Source: an uncultured Clostridia bacterium (GTDB lineage Bacteria; Bacillota; Clostridia; Peptostreptococcales; Anaerovoracaceae). From it: 64,000 nucleotides of DNA. The stretch is from positions 124,001-188,000 of the forward strand of contig CALCEY010000009.1 in NCBI GenBank assembly GCA_937900415.1, given 5' to 3'. The position numbers were made by a program, and so were the translations under genes. The notes beneath the pieces are model-generated. The model ran no database searches, was not told the DNA's origin, and worked only from the letters and a program-made list of their open reading frames with translations. Positions 1-8,953 of the stretch are shown here, one piece after another (positions within the stretch are counted from its first letter, which is position 1; the number at the start of each line of letters is the position of its first letter).

Positions 1-950
1 TGATAGAAAATTCCGAAGGCCGAACCAATCTCGAGGTTGACTTTTTCGGCGGCGAACCGCTGATGAACTGGGACGTGGTAAAACAACTGGTTCAATACGC
101 CCGCAGCATAGAGAAGCAATATCATAAAAATTTCCGTTTTACCCTTACAACCAACGGAATGTTGATAGACGACGATGTCATAGACTTCGCCAACAGAGAA
201 ATGAGCAACGTAGTCCTGAGCCTTGACGGGCGAAAGGAAATCCATGACCGGCTGAGGGTAGACTATGCCGGCAACGGCAGCTACGACACTATCGTTCCGA
301 AATTCCTTAAAATGGTTGAAGCCAGAAACGGAAAAAACTATTACATGCGAGGCACCTTCACCCACGCCAACCCTGACTTCACAAAGGACGTATTCCATAT
401 GGCCGATCTCGGCTTTACGGAGCTTAGTATGGAGCCTGTGGTGACTTCTCCCGACGACCCTGCCGCCCTTACTCCCGAAGACATTGAAATCGTAAAGGAG
501 CAGTACGAAATTTTAGCGCTGGAAATGCTCAAAAGGCAGAAGGAAGGAAAACCGATCACCTTCTATCACTACATGCTTGACCTCGCCAACGGTCCTTGCA
601 TATACAAGCGAATCTCAGGCTGCGGCTCAGGCACCGAATATATGGCCGTTACGCCTCACGGAGACTTGTACCCCTGCCATCAGTTTGTGGGAGAAGAGTC
701 TTTCAAGCTGGGCGACATCTGGAACGGAGTCACAAATAATGAGCTTAGAGATGACTTTAAAAACTGCAATGCATATTCCCGTCCCGAATGTCAGGACTGC
801 TGGGCAAAGCTGTTCTGCTCGGGTGGTTGCGCCGCCAACGCCTATCATGCCTCCGGCTCCATCCGCGGCATATATGAAGCCGGCTGCGAATTATTTAAAA
901 AGCGTATCGAATGTGCAATAATGATGCGCATAGCAGAAAGCGGCATGTAG
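1..950 (+). CDS. scfB: SCIFF peptide thioether maturase (radical SAM/SPASM), 5' end missing
   Basis: The reading frame is open from the window edge and ends at TAG 948-950; the gene starts upstream, so this is the C-terminal two thirds or so. It carries the radical-SAM GGEP motif (FFGGEPLMNW) just after the edge and a cysteine-rich SPASM region at the end (PCHQF, CQDCWAKLFCSGGC), which binds auxiliary iron-sulfur clusters. The whole pattern matches the maturase that makes Cys-Thr thioether links in the six-cysteine SCIFF peptide, a peptide found across Clostridia. The SCIFF precursor gene is normally just upstream and is therefore outside the window. An ATG at 63 is internal and not the start. 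The family call is firm; which residues are cross-linked cannot be seen here. Confidence 0.9.
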   Translation, partial: IENSEGRTNLEVDFFGGEPLMNWDVVKQLVQYARSIEKQYHKNFRFTLTTNGMLIDDDVIDFANREMSNVVLSLDGRKEIHDRLRVDYAGNGSYDTIVPKFLKMVEARNGKNYYMRGTFTHANPDFTKDVFHMADLGFTELSMEPVVTSPDDPAALTPEDIEIVKEQYEILALEMLKRQKEGKPITFYHYMLDLANGPCIYKRISGCGSGTEYMAVTPHGDLYPCHQFVGEESFKLGDIWNGVTNNELRDDFKNCNAYSRPECQDCWAKLFCSGGCAANAYHASGSIRGIYEAGCELFKKRIECAIMMRIAESGM

Positions 951-1002
951 ACGGGCAAATCAGATTTATCCGCCTTTTACAGAGAAAATATTTCTAAACA
1001 AA

Positions 1003-1061
1003 TACCCCGGAAATACTGACGCTTACTTTAAAAAGTTTAGCATCATATATTCTCCGGGGTA
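1003..1061. terminator. Bidirectional terminator between convergent scfB and thrS
   Basis: A perfect 9-bp inverted repeat (TACCCCGGA 1003-1011 and TCCGGGGTA 1053-1061) encloses a 41-nt loop that can itself pair partly. T-rich sequence follows on both strands. It lies between two convergent genes, so it probably serves both. The long loop lowers certainty. Confidence 0.6.
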
Positions 1062-1084
1062 AAATTTTATTTCGTTAATACGAT

Positions 1085-2830
1085 TTACATCTTCTTTGTT
1101 CTGATTTCATCAAGAAGTTTTTCCGTAAAGGCTTCTACCGTCATCTCTCCCAGCTCGCCCTCTTTGCCGGAACGAACTGAAAGCGTGCCGCTTTCGACCT
1201 CTTTTTCTCCTATTACGCACATGTAGCTGACTCTTTCGTTTCTCGCCTCTCTCAGCTTATACCCTATCTTTTCGTTTCTTACGTCGGCTTCGACCCTGAG
1301 TCCTGCTTTCTCAAGCCGCTCTTTCAGCTCAACAGCGTAATCGGCAAACTTCTCGGTCACCGTCATAAGCCTTACCTGAACAGGCGCAAGCCAAAGAGGG
1401 AATTTTCCCGCACAGTGCTCTGTAAGTATTCCTATGAATCTTTCGATCGAACCGAAAATTACTCGGTGTATCATTATAGGGCGATGCTTCTCGCCGTCAG
1501 GCCCTACGTACGTAAGGTCAAAACGCTGAGGCATCTGTAAATCCAGCTGAATGGTGCCGCACTGCCACGTTCTTCCGATGGAATCTTGGAGATGGAAGTC
1601 CAGCTTAGGGCCGTAGAAAGCTCCGTCTCCTTCGTTTATCACGAAAGGCACTCCCATTTCTTCTATAGCGTTTCTAAGCGCATTCTCGGCCATTTCCCAC
1701 TCTTCATCGGTTCCCATGGAATCCTCGGGTCTTGTGGAAAGCTCCACATGATAGTCAAAGCCGAACATCTTATACACATCGTCGCAGAACTGAGCTACAT
1801 TTTTAATTTCTTCGTTCACCTGCTCCGGAAGCATGAAGATATGCGAGTCGTCCTGAGTAAAGGTTCTTACTCTCATAAGACCGTGCAAAGCGCCCGAAAG
1901 CTCATGTCTGTGAACCTGTCCCAGCTCTCCGCAGCGAAGCGGAAACTCTCTGTATGACCAAAGCTTACGTTTGTAAACAAGCATGGAGCCCGGACAATTC
2001 ATAGGCTTTATGGCGTAATCTTCATCGTCTATCTTTGTAAAGTACATATTGTCTTTATAGTGGTCCCAGTGGCCTGAGGTTCTCCAGAGCTGCTCGTTCA
2101 ATATGAGCGGCGTCTTGATTTCTTCATATCCGCGCTTTGTATGTTCTTCTCTCCAGAAAGCCTCCAGCTCGTTTCTTATTATCATGCCCTTCGGAAGGAA
2201 AAACGGAAAGCCCGGGCCTTCCTCCGTAAGCATGAAAAGGTCCATTTCCTTGCCTATCTTGCGATGGTCGCGTTTCTTGGCCTCTTCCATCTTGGTTATA
2301 TATTCGTCAAGAGCTTCCTGCGTAGGATAAGCTGTCGCATATATTCTCTGAAGCATCTGTCTGTTCGAGTCGCCTCTCCAGTATGCTCCGGCGACGCTCA
2401 TCAGCTTGAATGCCTTTATCTTTCCCGTGGACTCCATATGAGGGCCGGCGCAGAGGTCAACAAATTCGCCCTGCTTGTAAAATGAAATCTCTTCGTCCTC
2501 CGGCAGGTCTTCAATCAATTCCACCTTGTAAGGCTCTTTTCTTTCTTTCATGTACTCGATGGCTTCCTCTCTCGGCAGCACGAATCTTTCCAAAGGATAA
2601 TTGGCCTGAACGATTTTTTTCATCTCTTTTTGGATTTTCATAAAATCCTCTTCGGAAAATTTATGCTCCGATTCCAAGTCATAATAAAAGCCGTTATCTA
2701 TAGCCGGTCCTATAGCCAGCTTCACGTCGGGCCAGAGGCGCTTTACAGCCTGCGCCATTATATGGGAAGCGGTGTGACGGTAACTGTGTCTTACCTGTTC
2801 GTCTTCCCAGTTTATTTTTTCTTTTGCCAT
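1085..2830 (-). CDS. thrS: Threonyl-tRNA synthetase lacking the N-terminal TGS domain
   Basis: Charges tRNA-Thr and removes mischarged serine. The protein (581 aa) begins directly in the editing domain: HTASH near residue 20 and CAGPH near residue 130 form the HxxxH/CxxxH editing site. The class II core follows with MNCPG, DDSHIF and MIHR supplying the zinc ligands, then the anticodon-binding domain. Most bacterial ThrRS have about 60 more N-terminal residues (TGS domain); none are encoded upstream here, as an acyltransferase gene ends 44 bases away. A longer frame starts at GTG 2839, but that GTG lies inside the Shine-Dalgarno AAAGGTGG, so ATG 2830 with 5-nt spacing is the better start. No T-box leader fits in the short gap, so transcription probably comes from the wall-polymer operon upstream or from a promoter inside it. 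Confidence 0.95.
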   Translation of the reverse strand: MAKEKINWEDEQVRHSYRHTASHIMAQAVKRLWPDVKLAIGPAIDNGFYYDLESEHKFSEEDFMKIQKEMKKIVQANYPLERFVLPREEAIEYMKERKEPYKVELIEDLPEDEEISFYKQGEFVDLCAGPHMESTGKIKAFKLMSVAGAYWRGDSNRQMLQRIYATAYPTQEALDEYITKMEEAKKRDHRKIGKEMDLFMLTEEGPGFPFFLPKGMIIRNELEAFWREEHTKRGYEEIKTPLILNEQLWRTSGHWDHYKDNMYFTKIDDEDYAIKPMNCPGSMLVYKRKLWSYREFPLRCGELGQVHRHELSGALHGLMRVRTFTQDDSHIFMLPEQVNEEIKNVAQFCDDVYKMFGFDYHVELSTRPEDSMGTDEEWEMAENALRNAIEEMGVPFVINEGDGAFYGPKLDFHLQDSIGRTWQCGTIQLDLQMPQRFDLTYVGPDGEKHRPIMIHRVIFGSIERFIGILTEHCAGKFPLWLAPVQVRLMTVTEKFADYAVELKERLEKAGLRVEADVRNEKIGYKLREARNERVSYMCVIGEKEVESGTLSVRSGKEGELGEMTVEAFTEKLLDEIRTKKM

Positions 2831-2874
2831 TTTTTCCACCTTTTCTTTCTATAAAAACTTTTCCGCATTTTTTG

Positions 2875-3966
2875 CTATTCGTGCAACATTTTAACCTTTA
2901 TTAAATCGCTTACTTTGTTTAATATGACTGAAGCAACAATCGAAATTATTATAACAACAAAATAACATTTAAACAACCATATAGGCAACCCTGCCAGTAT
3001 AAATATCCTTCTTACCGTCACATGCGTCATGTAAAGCTCAAAGGATAAAGCCCCCGACCGATTCAATATACTGTCCAGAGGTTTAAATTTTCCGATTATC
3101 TTTCTTAATATCAATATTGCCAGGAACATGATGCCGAGGGAATACCAGGCGTTTATATATCTGTCAAAATGATGCAAATAGGAATACAATATCTTCACTA
3201 TACCTTCTTCGGCCTTTCCGCTGTCATGAAGATATTCAAAGCAGAAATTTATAAAACCTGCCGCAATACCGGAAATAAACAAAGCGTAATATCCGGGAGT
3301 AATCGCTTGTTTATCATATATCTTTTTTCCAAAGTAGGCTCCGAGTATAAAAATAGGTATTCTGGTAAGAGCAATTTCAGTATCGTTATATGCCTCAGGA
3401 TTTGAAACTCTAAAACATTCTAAAATAAATATGACTATAGCTATTACAATAATAGTTTTTGTCCCGCTCTTCTTATTTTCAACCATCTCATATATCAACG
3501 GAAAAACTACATACATAGTCAAGATAAACGCAACAAACCAGATAGTTTTTCTTCCGTCATACCAAAATCCGAGAGTACTTAAATCATATATGAAAAGCCC
3601 TATTCCTCTGCCTTCTTGAATGACGTCCATTATGAACCAAGCGATTGAAGCGTATACAAGGTATGGAATCAAAACTCTGACGAATCTTTTTTTATAAAAG
3701 CCGAGTATATCGCTGCTGCCCCCCCTTTTCATTGAAAAATACAGACCCATTCCGGATACAAACAAAAATATTTCTACCCCTATACTTCCTATAAGCATAC
3801 GATACCAATAAGTTATTGTATAGTGAATCCCCGCGCTGTAATGACTGAGAGCATCCTCGGAATAATGAAAGAATATAATGCTTATTATGGCCAATCCCAT
3901 CAACTCGCTTCGATACTTGCTAAAGTCATTCATTCCCGGTTTATTTTCCTTAATCACGTAAATCAT
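2875..3966 (-). CDS. Membrane acyltransferase (Acyltransferase_3 / OafA-like)
   Basis: A 363-residue polytopic membrane protein with about ten hydrophobic segments and the early FFHYSED and FLFVSGMGLYFS segments typical of the acyltransferase-3 family, which O-acetylates sugars of surface polymers. It is the last polymer gene before thrS and follows a CDP-alcohol phosphotransferase by 15 bases, so it probably decorates the polymer made by this module. A run of seven C on the plus strand (3719-3725, G7 in the mRNA) encodes Arg81-Gly82-Gly83 in the loop after the second membrane segment. The homologous gene at 25035-26096 has a G7 run in the same loop, which makes slipped-strand on/off switching possible. 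Family clear, exact substrate unknown. Confidence 0.8.
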   Translation of the reverse strand: MIYVIKENKPGMNDFSKYRSELMGLAIISIIFFHYSEDALSHYSAGIHYTITYWYRMLIGSIGVEIFLFVSGMGLYFSMKRGGSSDILGFYKKRFVRVLIPYLVYASIAWFIMDVIQEGRGIGLFIYDLSTLGFWYDGRKTIWFVAFILTMYVVFPLIYEMVENKKSGTKTIIVIAIVIFILECFRVSNPEAYNDTEIALTRIPIFILGAYFGKKIYDKQAITPGYYALFISGIAAGFINFCFEYLHDSGKAEEGIVKILYSYLHHFDRYINAWYSLGIMFLAILILRKIIGKFKPLDSILNRSGALSFELYMTHVTVRRIFILAGLPIWLFKCYFVVIIISIVASVILNKVSDLIKVKMLHE

Positions 3967-3981
3967 ACCTCCATATAAGCT

Positions 3982-5670
3982 TTATTCTGTCTGTTCTTCA
4001 TCTCTTTTTCCGAGCAATATATAATCTATCGCCTTATCGGAAGCATGTCCGTCATATTCTCCAAAGTTTTCTTCAACAAACTTGTATACTTTCTCAATTT
4101 CATAGTCCTTTGTTCTAAGAGCTTCCATCAGCTCTTCAAATGTATCGCATACCTTTCCCGGAGCATGCTCTCTGACACTTCTGTGTACTCCCCTTGAAAG
4201 TTCGTATATCTCCCTGTCCGGAGTATAGAAAATTACAGGTCTCCTCATAAGCGAATACTCAAAGTAATTTGAAGAATAATCTGTAATCAGAATATCTGTG
4301 ACATAATAGAGGTCGTTTATATTTGGATAGGCTGCGAAGTCTATTATTCTGCTGCTGTATTCCTCAGGTATTTCTATAGGAACTGATACAAACGGGTGCA
4401 TTTTAACTAAAAATATGTATTCATCCCCGCAGAAATCGTATATCCTGCCAAGGTCAAGCCAGTCGTAATCGTAATAAGCGCTTTTCTGACCGTTGCCTCT
4501 GAACGTAGGTGCAAACAATATGATTTTTTTCCCTTCAAAATCAGGATGTACACCGTAAAACTGCTTTTTAAATGTCTCTATTTTATCTTTATCCAAAAAT
4601 CCATCAAGCCTCGGCATACCGACAGGCAGAAAAGCCTCGTCTTCTATGCCGAAAACCTCAGCGTACACCTCTGTCAGACTCTTTGAGCCGATTAAAGCAT
4701 AGTCGTATTTTTTATGGCATGAACCCACCGGAAACGGCGTCCCGGGTTTTCCGAATCTGGAATAGCCTACTGATTTGAACCCTACTCCGGCATGCCATAC
4801 CTGTATCAGCTTAGTTCTCTTATTGAGGTTTAAAAATCCGAATACAGGCGCATAATCGTCTACAAAGATATAGTCTTGCTTGGCAATCCTGAATATCAGC
4901 TTCATCCAGCTGACGGCGCTCATATGGCTTCCTACGGCTTTTCGGAAGGAATATTCTATATTGAATTGCTTGTCCAGGCCTCTTTCCTTAAGTCTCTTAT
5001 CTATATACAAAAGATTTCCCCACAGATAATCCTTTGTTTCGCTCATTAAAAATATATTTTTGCCTTTTTTAGGTAATATGTGTTCCCAAAACTGATAAAA
5101 TGCTCTCATCAGCCATATGGCAACAAGCATATATCCTCTCTTTAATTTGCCTTTTTTAGTATTGGCCTCTTCAACGTAATGGCGCTTTTTCCACTTGTCG
5201 TTTCTTTTTACAAAATAACTGTTTATTAAAAACCACAGATATTTTTCATCCTCTGTAACTGAACTGAAAGAGATATTATAAGCATATTTGCCTCCGCCAT
5301 ACCTGAATATACGCGAATAATCATCGAAAGAATATGCCACGTCATGTCGTGTATAGCATACGAATTCACCCTCGTCCGTGACCGCCATTAAACGCCATCG
5401 TCCGTTATCGAGAAATGAACGTTGGTCGAAGGCAGCTATATTGCATCGCAGCTGATACGTATTTTCACTGATTTTCTCAGCTTTCAAAGCTATACTTTTT
5501 TTAACGTTTGCATCTCCTGTTAAAACGTTGTTCTCATCTCTGTAAAGCTTCCCTACTTTTTCCAGTCTGAACTCAACATTCTCCATGAAGTCTGTCTCTA
5601 TATCTATATTCAGATATATTCTTTCCCATTGAAGTTTTGACACATAAAACAATAGCTTTTCCCGGGACAT
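3982..5670 (-). CDS. CDP-glycerol/CDP-ribitol phosphotransferase (TagF/TarL-like)
   Basis: A 562-residue enzyme whose C-terminal ~370 residues are the glyphos_transf fold: QVWHAGVGFK, then APTFRGNG, then LITDYSSNYFEYSLMRRP with the conserved His and Asp-Tyr-Ser motifs. The N-terminal ~190 residues form an extra domain rich in beta-strand-like sequence, as in polymerising TagF/TarL-type proteins. Such enzymes transfer alcohol-phosphate units from a CDP donor to a membrane-linked acceptor at the inner face of the membrane. It follows the cytidylyltransferase gene by 15 bases and has a good Shine-Dalgarno (GGGAGG) before ATG 5670. Whether the unit is glycerol, ribitol or another polyol cannot be told from sequence. 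Confidence 0.85.
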   Translation of the reverse strand: MSREKLLFYVSKLQWERIYLNIDIETDFMENVEFRLEKVGKLYRDENNVLTGDANVKKSIALKAEKISENTYQLRCNIAAFDQRSFLDNGRWRLMAVTDEGEFVCYTRHDVAYSFDDYSRIFRYGGGKYAYNISFSSVTEDEKYLWFLINSYFVKRNDKWKKRHYVEEANTKKGKLKRGYMLVAIWLMRAFYQFWEHILPKKGKNIFLMSETKDYLWGNLLYIDKRLKERGLDKQFNIEYSFRKAVGSHMSAVSWMKLIFRIAKQDYIFVDDYAPVFGFLNLNKRTKLIQVWHAGVGFKSVGYSRFGKPGTPFPVGSCHKKYDYALIGSKSLTEVYAEVFGIEDEAFLPVGMPRLDGFLDKDKIETFKKQFYGVHPDFEGKKIILFAPTFRGNGQKSAYYDYDWLDLGRIYDFCGDEYIFLVKMHPFVSVPIEIPEEYSSRIIDFAAYPNINDLYYVTDILITDYSSNYFEYSLMRRPVIFYTPDREIYELSRGVHRSVREHAPGKVCDTFEELMEALRTKDYEIEKVYKFVEENFGEYDGHASDKAIDYILLGKRDEEQTE

Positions 5671-5685
5671 CTTACCCTCCCCAAT

Positions 5686-6444
5686 TTATTTTATAAGCTT
5701 TCCTGCGACTTCTTTTCGGGAAAATCCGAAAATCTGTTCCGACTCGTGATACTGAATCATCGCCCTGAACGTATACAGGTCTTCAGGCGTAGTAACCTTT
5801 ATATTCCCCCTTGGACCCGGAACTATATGCACCTGTTCATTTAAAGTCATCATTAAAGTACATGTATCCACAATTCCGGCATAAGAAGGATTTGTTTCTC
5901 TTGTCTTTTCATGCGCTCTGAGGACGTCGCCCAAGTAAAAGCACTGCGGCGCCTGCGCCGTATAAAAGTCGGTTCTCGGCGGAACGTCATCTACGGTAAC
6001 GCCGCTCTTGCTTACCACAGGTGTTTCAAACAGCGGGGTGCATGTTATGGCGTTGCCGTGAGTCTTTACGCATTGCAGGCAGTCGTCAATCAATTCCTTT
6101 GTTATACATGGTCTTACACCGTCATGTATCAAAACTATGGAATCTTTGTCATTATCCTCGGCTGCGGCTGTTAAAGCATTGTAAATCGAATCCTGCCCTG
6201 TAGCCCCGCCCGGGACTATTCCCGCCACTTTCGTAATCATAAATCTCTGAATGTATTTTTTTAATTTTTCAATATAATCTTCCTTACATGCTATATATAT
6301 CTCGTCTATCTGCGCATGCTCTTCAAATATATCTAGTGTATGGATGATAATCGGCTTGCCGTTCACTTCTATAAATTGCTTTGGAAGACCTGCGCCCATT
6401 CTGGCTCCGCTTCCTCCTGCAAATATAATCGCTATATTTTTCAT
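5686..6444 (-). CDS. IspD/TarI-family cytidylyltransferase
   Basis: A 252-residue nucleotidyltransferase with the N-terminal FAGGSGARMG loop, LPKQF, and DGVRP in the middle, the hallmarks of IspD and of ribitol-5-phosphate cytidylyltransferase (TarI). Position next to an SDR enzyme and two CDP-alcohol phosphotransferases points to making a CDP-activated polyol or sugar for a wall polymer rather than to isoprenoid synthesis. It overlaps the preceding SDR gene by four bases (ATGA), so the two are translationally coupled. No TarJ-type alcohol dehydrogenase is visible, so CDP-ribitol is only one possibility. It could also be the housekeeping ispD recruited here, which I consider less likely. Confidence 0.8.
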   Translation of the reverse strand: MKNIAIIFAGGSGARMGAGLPKQFIEVNGKPIIIHTLDIFEEHAQIDEIYIACKEDYIEKLKKYIQRFMITKVAGIVPGGATGQDSIYNALTAAAEDNDKDSIVLIHDGVRPCITKELIDDCLQCVKTHGNAITCTPLFETPVVSKSGVTVDDVPPRTDFYTAQAPQCFYLGDVLRAHEKTRETNPSYAGIVDTCTLMMTLNEQVHIVPGPRGNIKVTTPEDLYTFRAMIQYHESEQIFGFSRKEVAGKLIK

Positions 6445-7493
6445 TTTATTTTCTCCGCTTCCTCTGTCTTCAAATACTCAAGAGTTCTCTTAAAGCCTTC
6501 TTTAATTCCGTATTTAGGGTTCCAGCCTATTTTTCTTATCTTTTCACTGCTTAAGATTCCGAGAGTATAAGGGGCGGTACCCTTTGTTCCGCCTTCAGGT
6601 ATGTCAAATACGAGCTTTAAGCCTTTCTCAGGATAAATTCCGACTATTATTTCTGCAAGCTCTTTGATAGACACCTTACATTCTTCATTGCCTATATTAT
6701 ATACCATATCGTCAGAGCTCAGCAAAATTCTGTATAAGGCTGATACGGCGTCGCCTATATAAGTATATGTTCTTACAGCCGTGCCTTCGCTCTTTAGGAC
6801 TATATCTTCATCATTAAACACATTCTTTAAGAAGTCGGCTTGAACTCTTCCGTCATATATCGACATTCCCGGTCCGTAAGTATGCGCCAATCTGGCTATC
6901 TTTGCATTTAATCCGTATTCTGCTTTAAAGCTTACGCACATTGTTTCGGCAGCTTTCTTACCTTCGGAATAACATGACCTCGGATTCAACTGATCGACAA
7001 ATCCATATGTGTCCTCAAAGAAAAATTCCTGTCCGTCCGCAGGCTGTCCGTATATTTCGCGTGATGATATAAAAATATATCCTTTGGAACCTTTTTTTCT
7101 TGCCAGCTCCAAGGTATTAAAAGTTCCAAGCGTATTTGCTGCGATAGTCTCAACAGGCTTACTTTGCATTATAAGAGGGCTTGCAGGGCTCGCAGCGTGT
7201 ATTATATAATCCACATTGCCCTCATATTCAACAGGCTCGGTAACATCACAGATTAAAATCTCAACATCGCTTCTGTCCTGTATAAATTTCGGAAGCTTGG
7301 ATTTATTTCTTAATGCCGCTATTATCTTTATATTGTAATCTTTTTCTTCATTTAAAGCTACGAGCACCGCCATTGAGTACATTCCTATCATACCGCCGGC
7401 TCCCGTAATCATTACGGAGCTGTCTTTTAAACTGCTCCAGGCAATATCTTCTTTTATTATGTTTTCAACATCTTCTTTTAAAATCGGATTCAT
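6441..7493 (-). CDS. Extended SDR: NAD-dependent epimerase/dehydratase
   Basis: A 350-residue extended short-chain dehydrogenase: nucleotide-binding GAGGMIG near residue 32, AASPAS, an active-site serine in ISSREIYGQ and the YSEGK (YxxxK) catalytic pair near residue 175, then a nucleotide-sugar binding C-terminus. Relatives act on NDP-sugars (epimerases, 4,6-dehydratases, UDP-glucuronate decarboxylase). Its tight coupling to the cytidylyltransferase suggests it modifies a CDP-linked or phosphorylated substrate in the same pathway. It may take the place of TarJ. Shine-Dalgarno GGAGG precedes ATG 7493. Family certain, reaction inferred from context only. Confidence 0.8.
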   Translation of the reverse strand: MNPILKEDVENIIKEDIAWSSLKDSSVMITGAGGMIGMYSMAVLVALNEEKDYNIKIIAALRNKSKLPKFIQDRSDVEILICDVTEPVEYEGNVDYIIHAASPASPLIMQSKPVETIAANTLGTFNTLELARKKGSKGYIFISSREIYGQPADGQEFFFEDTYGFVDQLNPRSCYSEGKKAAETMCVSFKAEYGLNAKIARLAHTYGPGMSIYDGRVQADFLKNVFNDEDIVLKSEGTAVRTYTYIGDAVSALYRILLSSDDMVYNIGNEECKVSIKELAEIIVGIYPEKGLKLVFDIPEGGTKGTAPYTLGILSSEKIRKIGWNPKYGIKEGFKRTLEYLKTEEAEKIK

Positions 7494-7513
7494 TGCGATT
7501 CCTCCTTAATAAA

Positions 7514-8641
7514 TTATTTTACAAACCTGAGAATAAAATCTGCAATATCGCCCGCAGCGTTTTCAGTATCTCTTATATATTTATTTTTAAAGGCTTTCAG
7601 CTCGTCCATATCATAAGCTCCGTTTTCGATTGCGGAGATTATGTCTTCGGGCTTTGAAGATATAATGCCCGGCAGCTCCGCGTAATAGTCGACTGCTAGT
7701 CCTCTGTTTTTTAAATATATATCCATATCGAAATTATAGAAATATAAGGGCAGATTCAATGCCGCTGCCTCGTAAACTATACATGAATAATCGCTGATTA
7801 TATAATCAGCTGCAAAGAGCATATCAAAGCTGGAAAATTCTTCAGCCTGTATTATTTCTTCATTGACTTTTGCTTTTGACAGCGGGTGCAGCTTAACCAC
7901 AAAATTATATTTTTCAAAATCAATGCAGCTAATCAATTTGTTCAAAGCGTCCTGAAAAGCTCTTTCGTCTTTTCTGAAAGTAGGACAATATAAAATTACC
8001 GGTTTTTCTTTAAGCTTATGATACTTATTATAAATTTTTGCTTTTGTCTGCTCTTTATATTCAATGCTCTTAAGCAGGTCAAGCCTCGGAAGAGGCATTG
8101 TGACAATCTTTTCCTTATCCATGTCAAAACCTTTTGCCAGATGATCCTTATAAGCATCTGCGCTTGTGAAGGCATAATCATAATTTCTATGCATCTTCAT
8201 CGCATATGCAAGCTCGCTTCTTGATCCCTCCTCGCTGTCAAGAGCAGTATAACCGAACTTCTTCATCGTTCCCATGGAATGCCACATCTGAATTACCGTC
8301 AAATTACGTTTATGCTTCAGTAAGCTTGCGACTATACAGTAAGAATCCAGCAGAATGACCCGGGATGTGGCTATATGGTACATCTGATTCAGCATATGAA
8401 AACCATACTTGAGCTTGCTTGGAAAAGAGGAATTAACTCCTCCGTCAAGAGTCTTACATAATTTAACTACTTTTACGCTGTCATCTCTTTTTTTAAGCTC
8501 TCTTTCAACCATTAAAAAGTCTCCGGACGCAGTATTGCTCTGCCTGCTCAGCATTGTTACTTTTTTACATGACGGAAGCAATTTAATAAAAAAATATATT
8601 ATATTCAGCAAAACGGTAAATGTTTTTATCGCAAATATCAT
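7514..8641 (-). CDS. CDP-alcohol phosphotransferase (TagB/TagF-like, short form)
   Basis: A 375-residue protein with an N-terminal hydrophobic helix (about residues 4-22) followed by the glyphos_transf domain: VIQMWHSMGTMKKFGY near residue 117, YCPTFRKDE, and YIISDYSCIVYEAAALN. It lacks the extra N-terminal domain of the 3982-5670 paralogue, which fits a primase (TagB-like) that adds the first unit, with the longer enzyme as polymerase; that division of labour is inferred. It is the first gene of the run ending at thrS. The start ATG 8641 has the modest site CAGGTAG. An extended -10 lies about 53 bases upstream, at the edge of a repeat element. Confidence 0.8.
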   Translation of the reverse strand: MIFAIKTFTVLLNIIYFFIKLLPSCKKVTMLSRQSNTASGDFLMVERELKKRDDSVKVVKLCKTLDGGVNSSFPSKLKYGFHMLNQMYHIATSRVILLDSYCIVASLLKHKRNLTVIQMWHSMGTMKKFGYTALDSEEGSRSELAYAMKMHRNYDYAFTSADAYKDHLAKGFDMDKEKIVTMPLPRLDLLKSIEYKEQTKAKIYNKYHKLKEKPVILYCPTFRKDERAFQDALNKLISCIDFEKYNFVVKLHPLSKAKVNEEIIQAEEFSSFDMLFAADYIISDYSCIVYEAAALNLPLYFYNFDMDIYLKNRGLAVDYYAELPGIISSKPEDIISAIENGAYDMDELKAFKNKYIRDTENAAGDIADFILRFVK

Positions 8642-8691
8642 ATTACTACCTGTTCGTATTTCTTATTTCTTATTTCTCATTATTCAGTTTT

Positions 8692-8875
8692 TTATTATAC
8701 CACAAAGCAAGTATATCAGCGGTGATTCAATGTCCGCTTCCTTGCGGCAACGCCGAACAGCATGATTTTGGGTTCATTATAACGCCGTAAAGTCAGGCAA
8801 GATGCGTTTCAATGAACCCTGCCTTTTTATTTTTGCGGCAACGCCGGTATAATCTTCCGCGGACATTATACCACA
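8692..8875. repeat. Dispersed intergenic repeat, copy A
   Basis: About 185 bp that closely resembles 22772-22961. Shared blocks include CAGCGGTGATTCAATG, GCGGCAAC(G/A)CC, GGGTTCATTATA, GTCAGGCAA, GCGTTTCAA and TATAATCTT in the same order. Both copies begin and end with the same-orientation box ATTATACC (8694-8701 and 8865-8872; in copy A the repeat extends to 11 bp). An internal GGTATAAT (8846-8853) pairs with the right box to give a hairpin around CCGCGG. No open frame of interest. It may be a non-autonomous mobile element or a REP-like sequence. Confidence 0.75.
8694..8704 (-). promoter_or_regulatory. Extended -10 box at the edge of repeat copy A
   Basis: On the minus strand this reads TGTGGTATAAT, a consensus TATAAT with the TGn extension, pointing at the TagB-like gene whose start is 53 bases downstream. 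No good -35 is seen 17 bases upstream, which an extended -10 may not need. The box belongs to the dispersed repeat, so the repeat may have brought a promoter to this operon. Transcription from it is unproven. Confidence 0.45.
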
Positions 8876-8953
8876 ATTTAATGCGCATGAAAAGGCTTGA
8901 CTGCGGCAAAGGCGCCTCGCAAAACGAGAGATGCTAAAAGGAGAAAGATAAAT

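Noticed and set aside
2831..2874. Possible T-box leader for thrS
   Set aside because: Only 44 bases lie between the upstream gene and the start; no stem I, no T-box sequence and no terminator hairpin.
5686..6444. Housekeeping ispD of the MEP isoprenoid pathway
   Set aside because: Overlap with a sugar-type SDR and flanking TagF-type genes favour a wall-polymer role; no other MEP gene is adjacent. Not fully excluded.
8692..8875. CRISPR array
   Set aside because: The repeated words are few, unevenly spaced and structured; no regular spacer pattern and no cas genes in the window.
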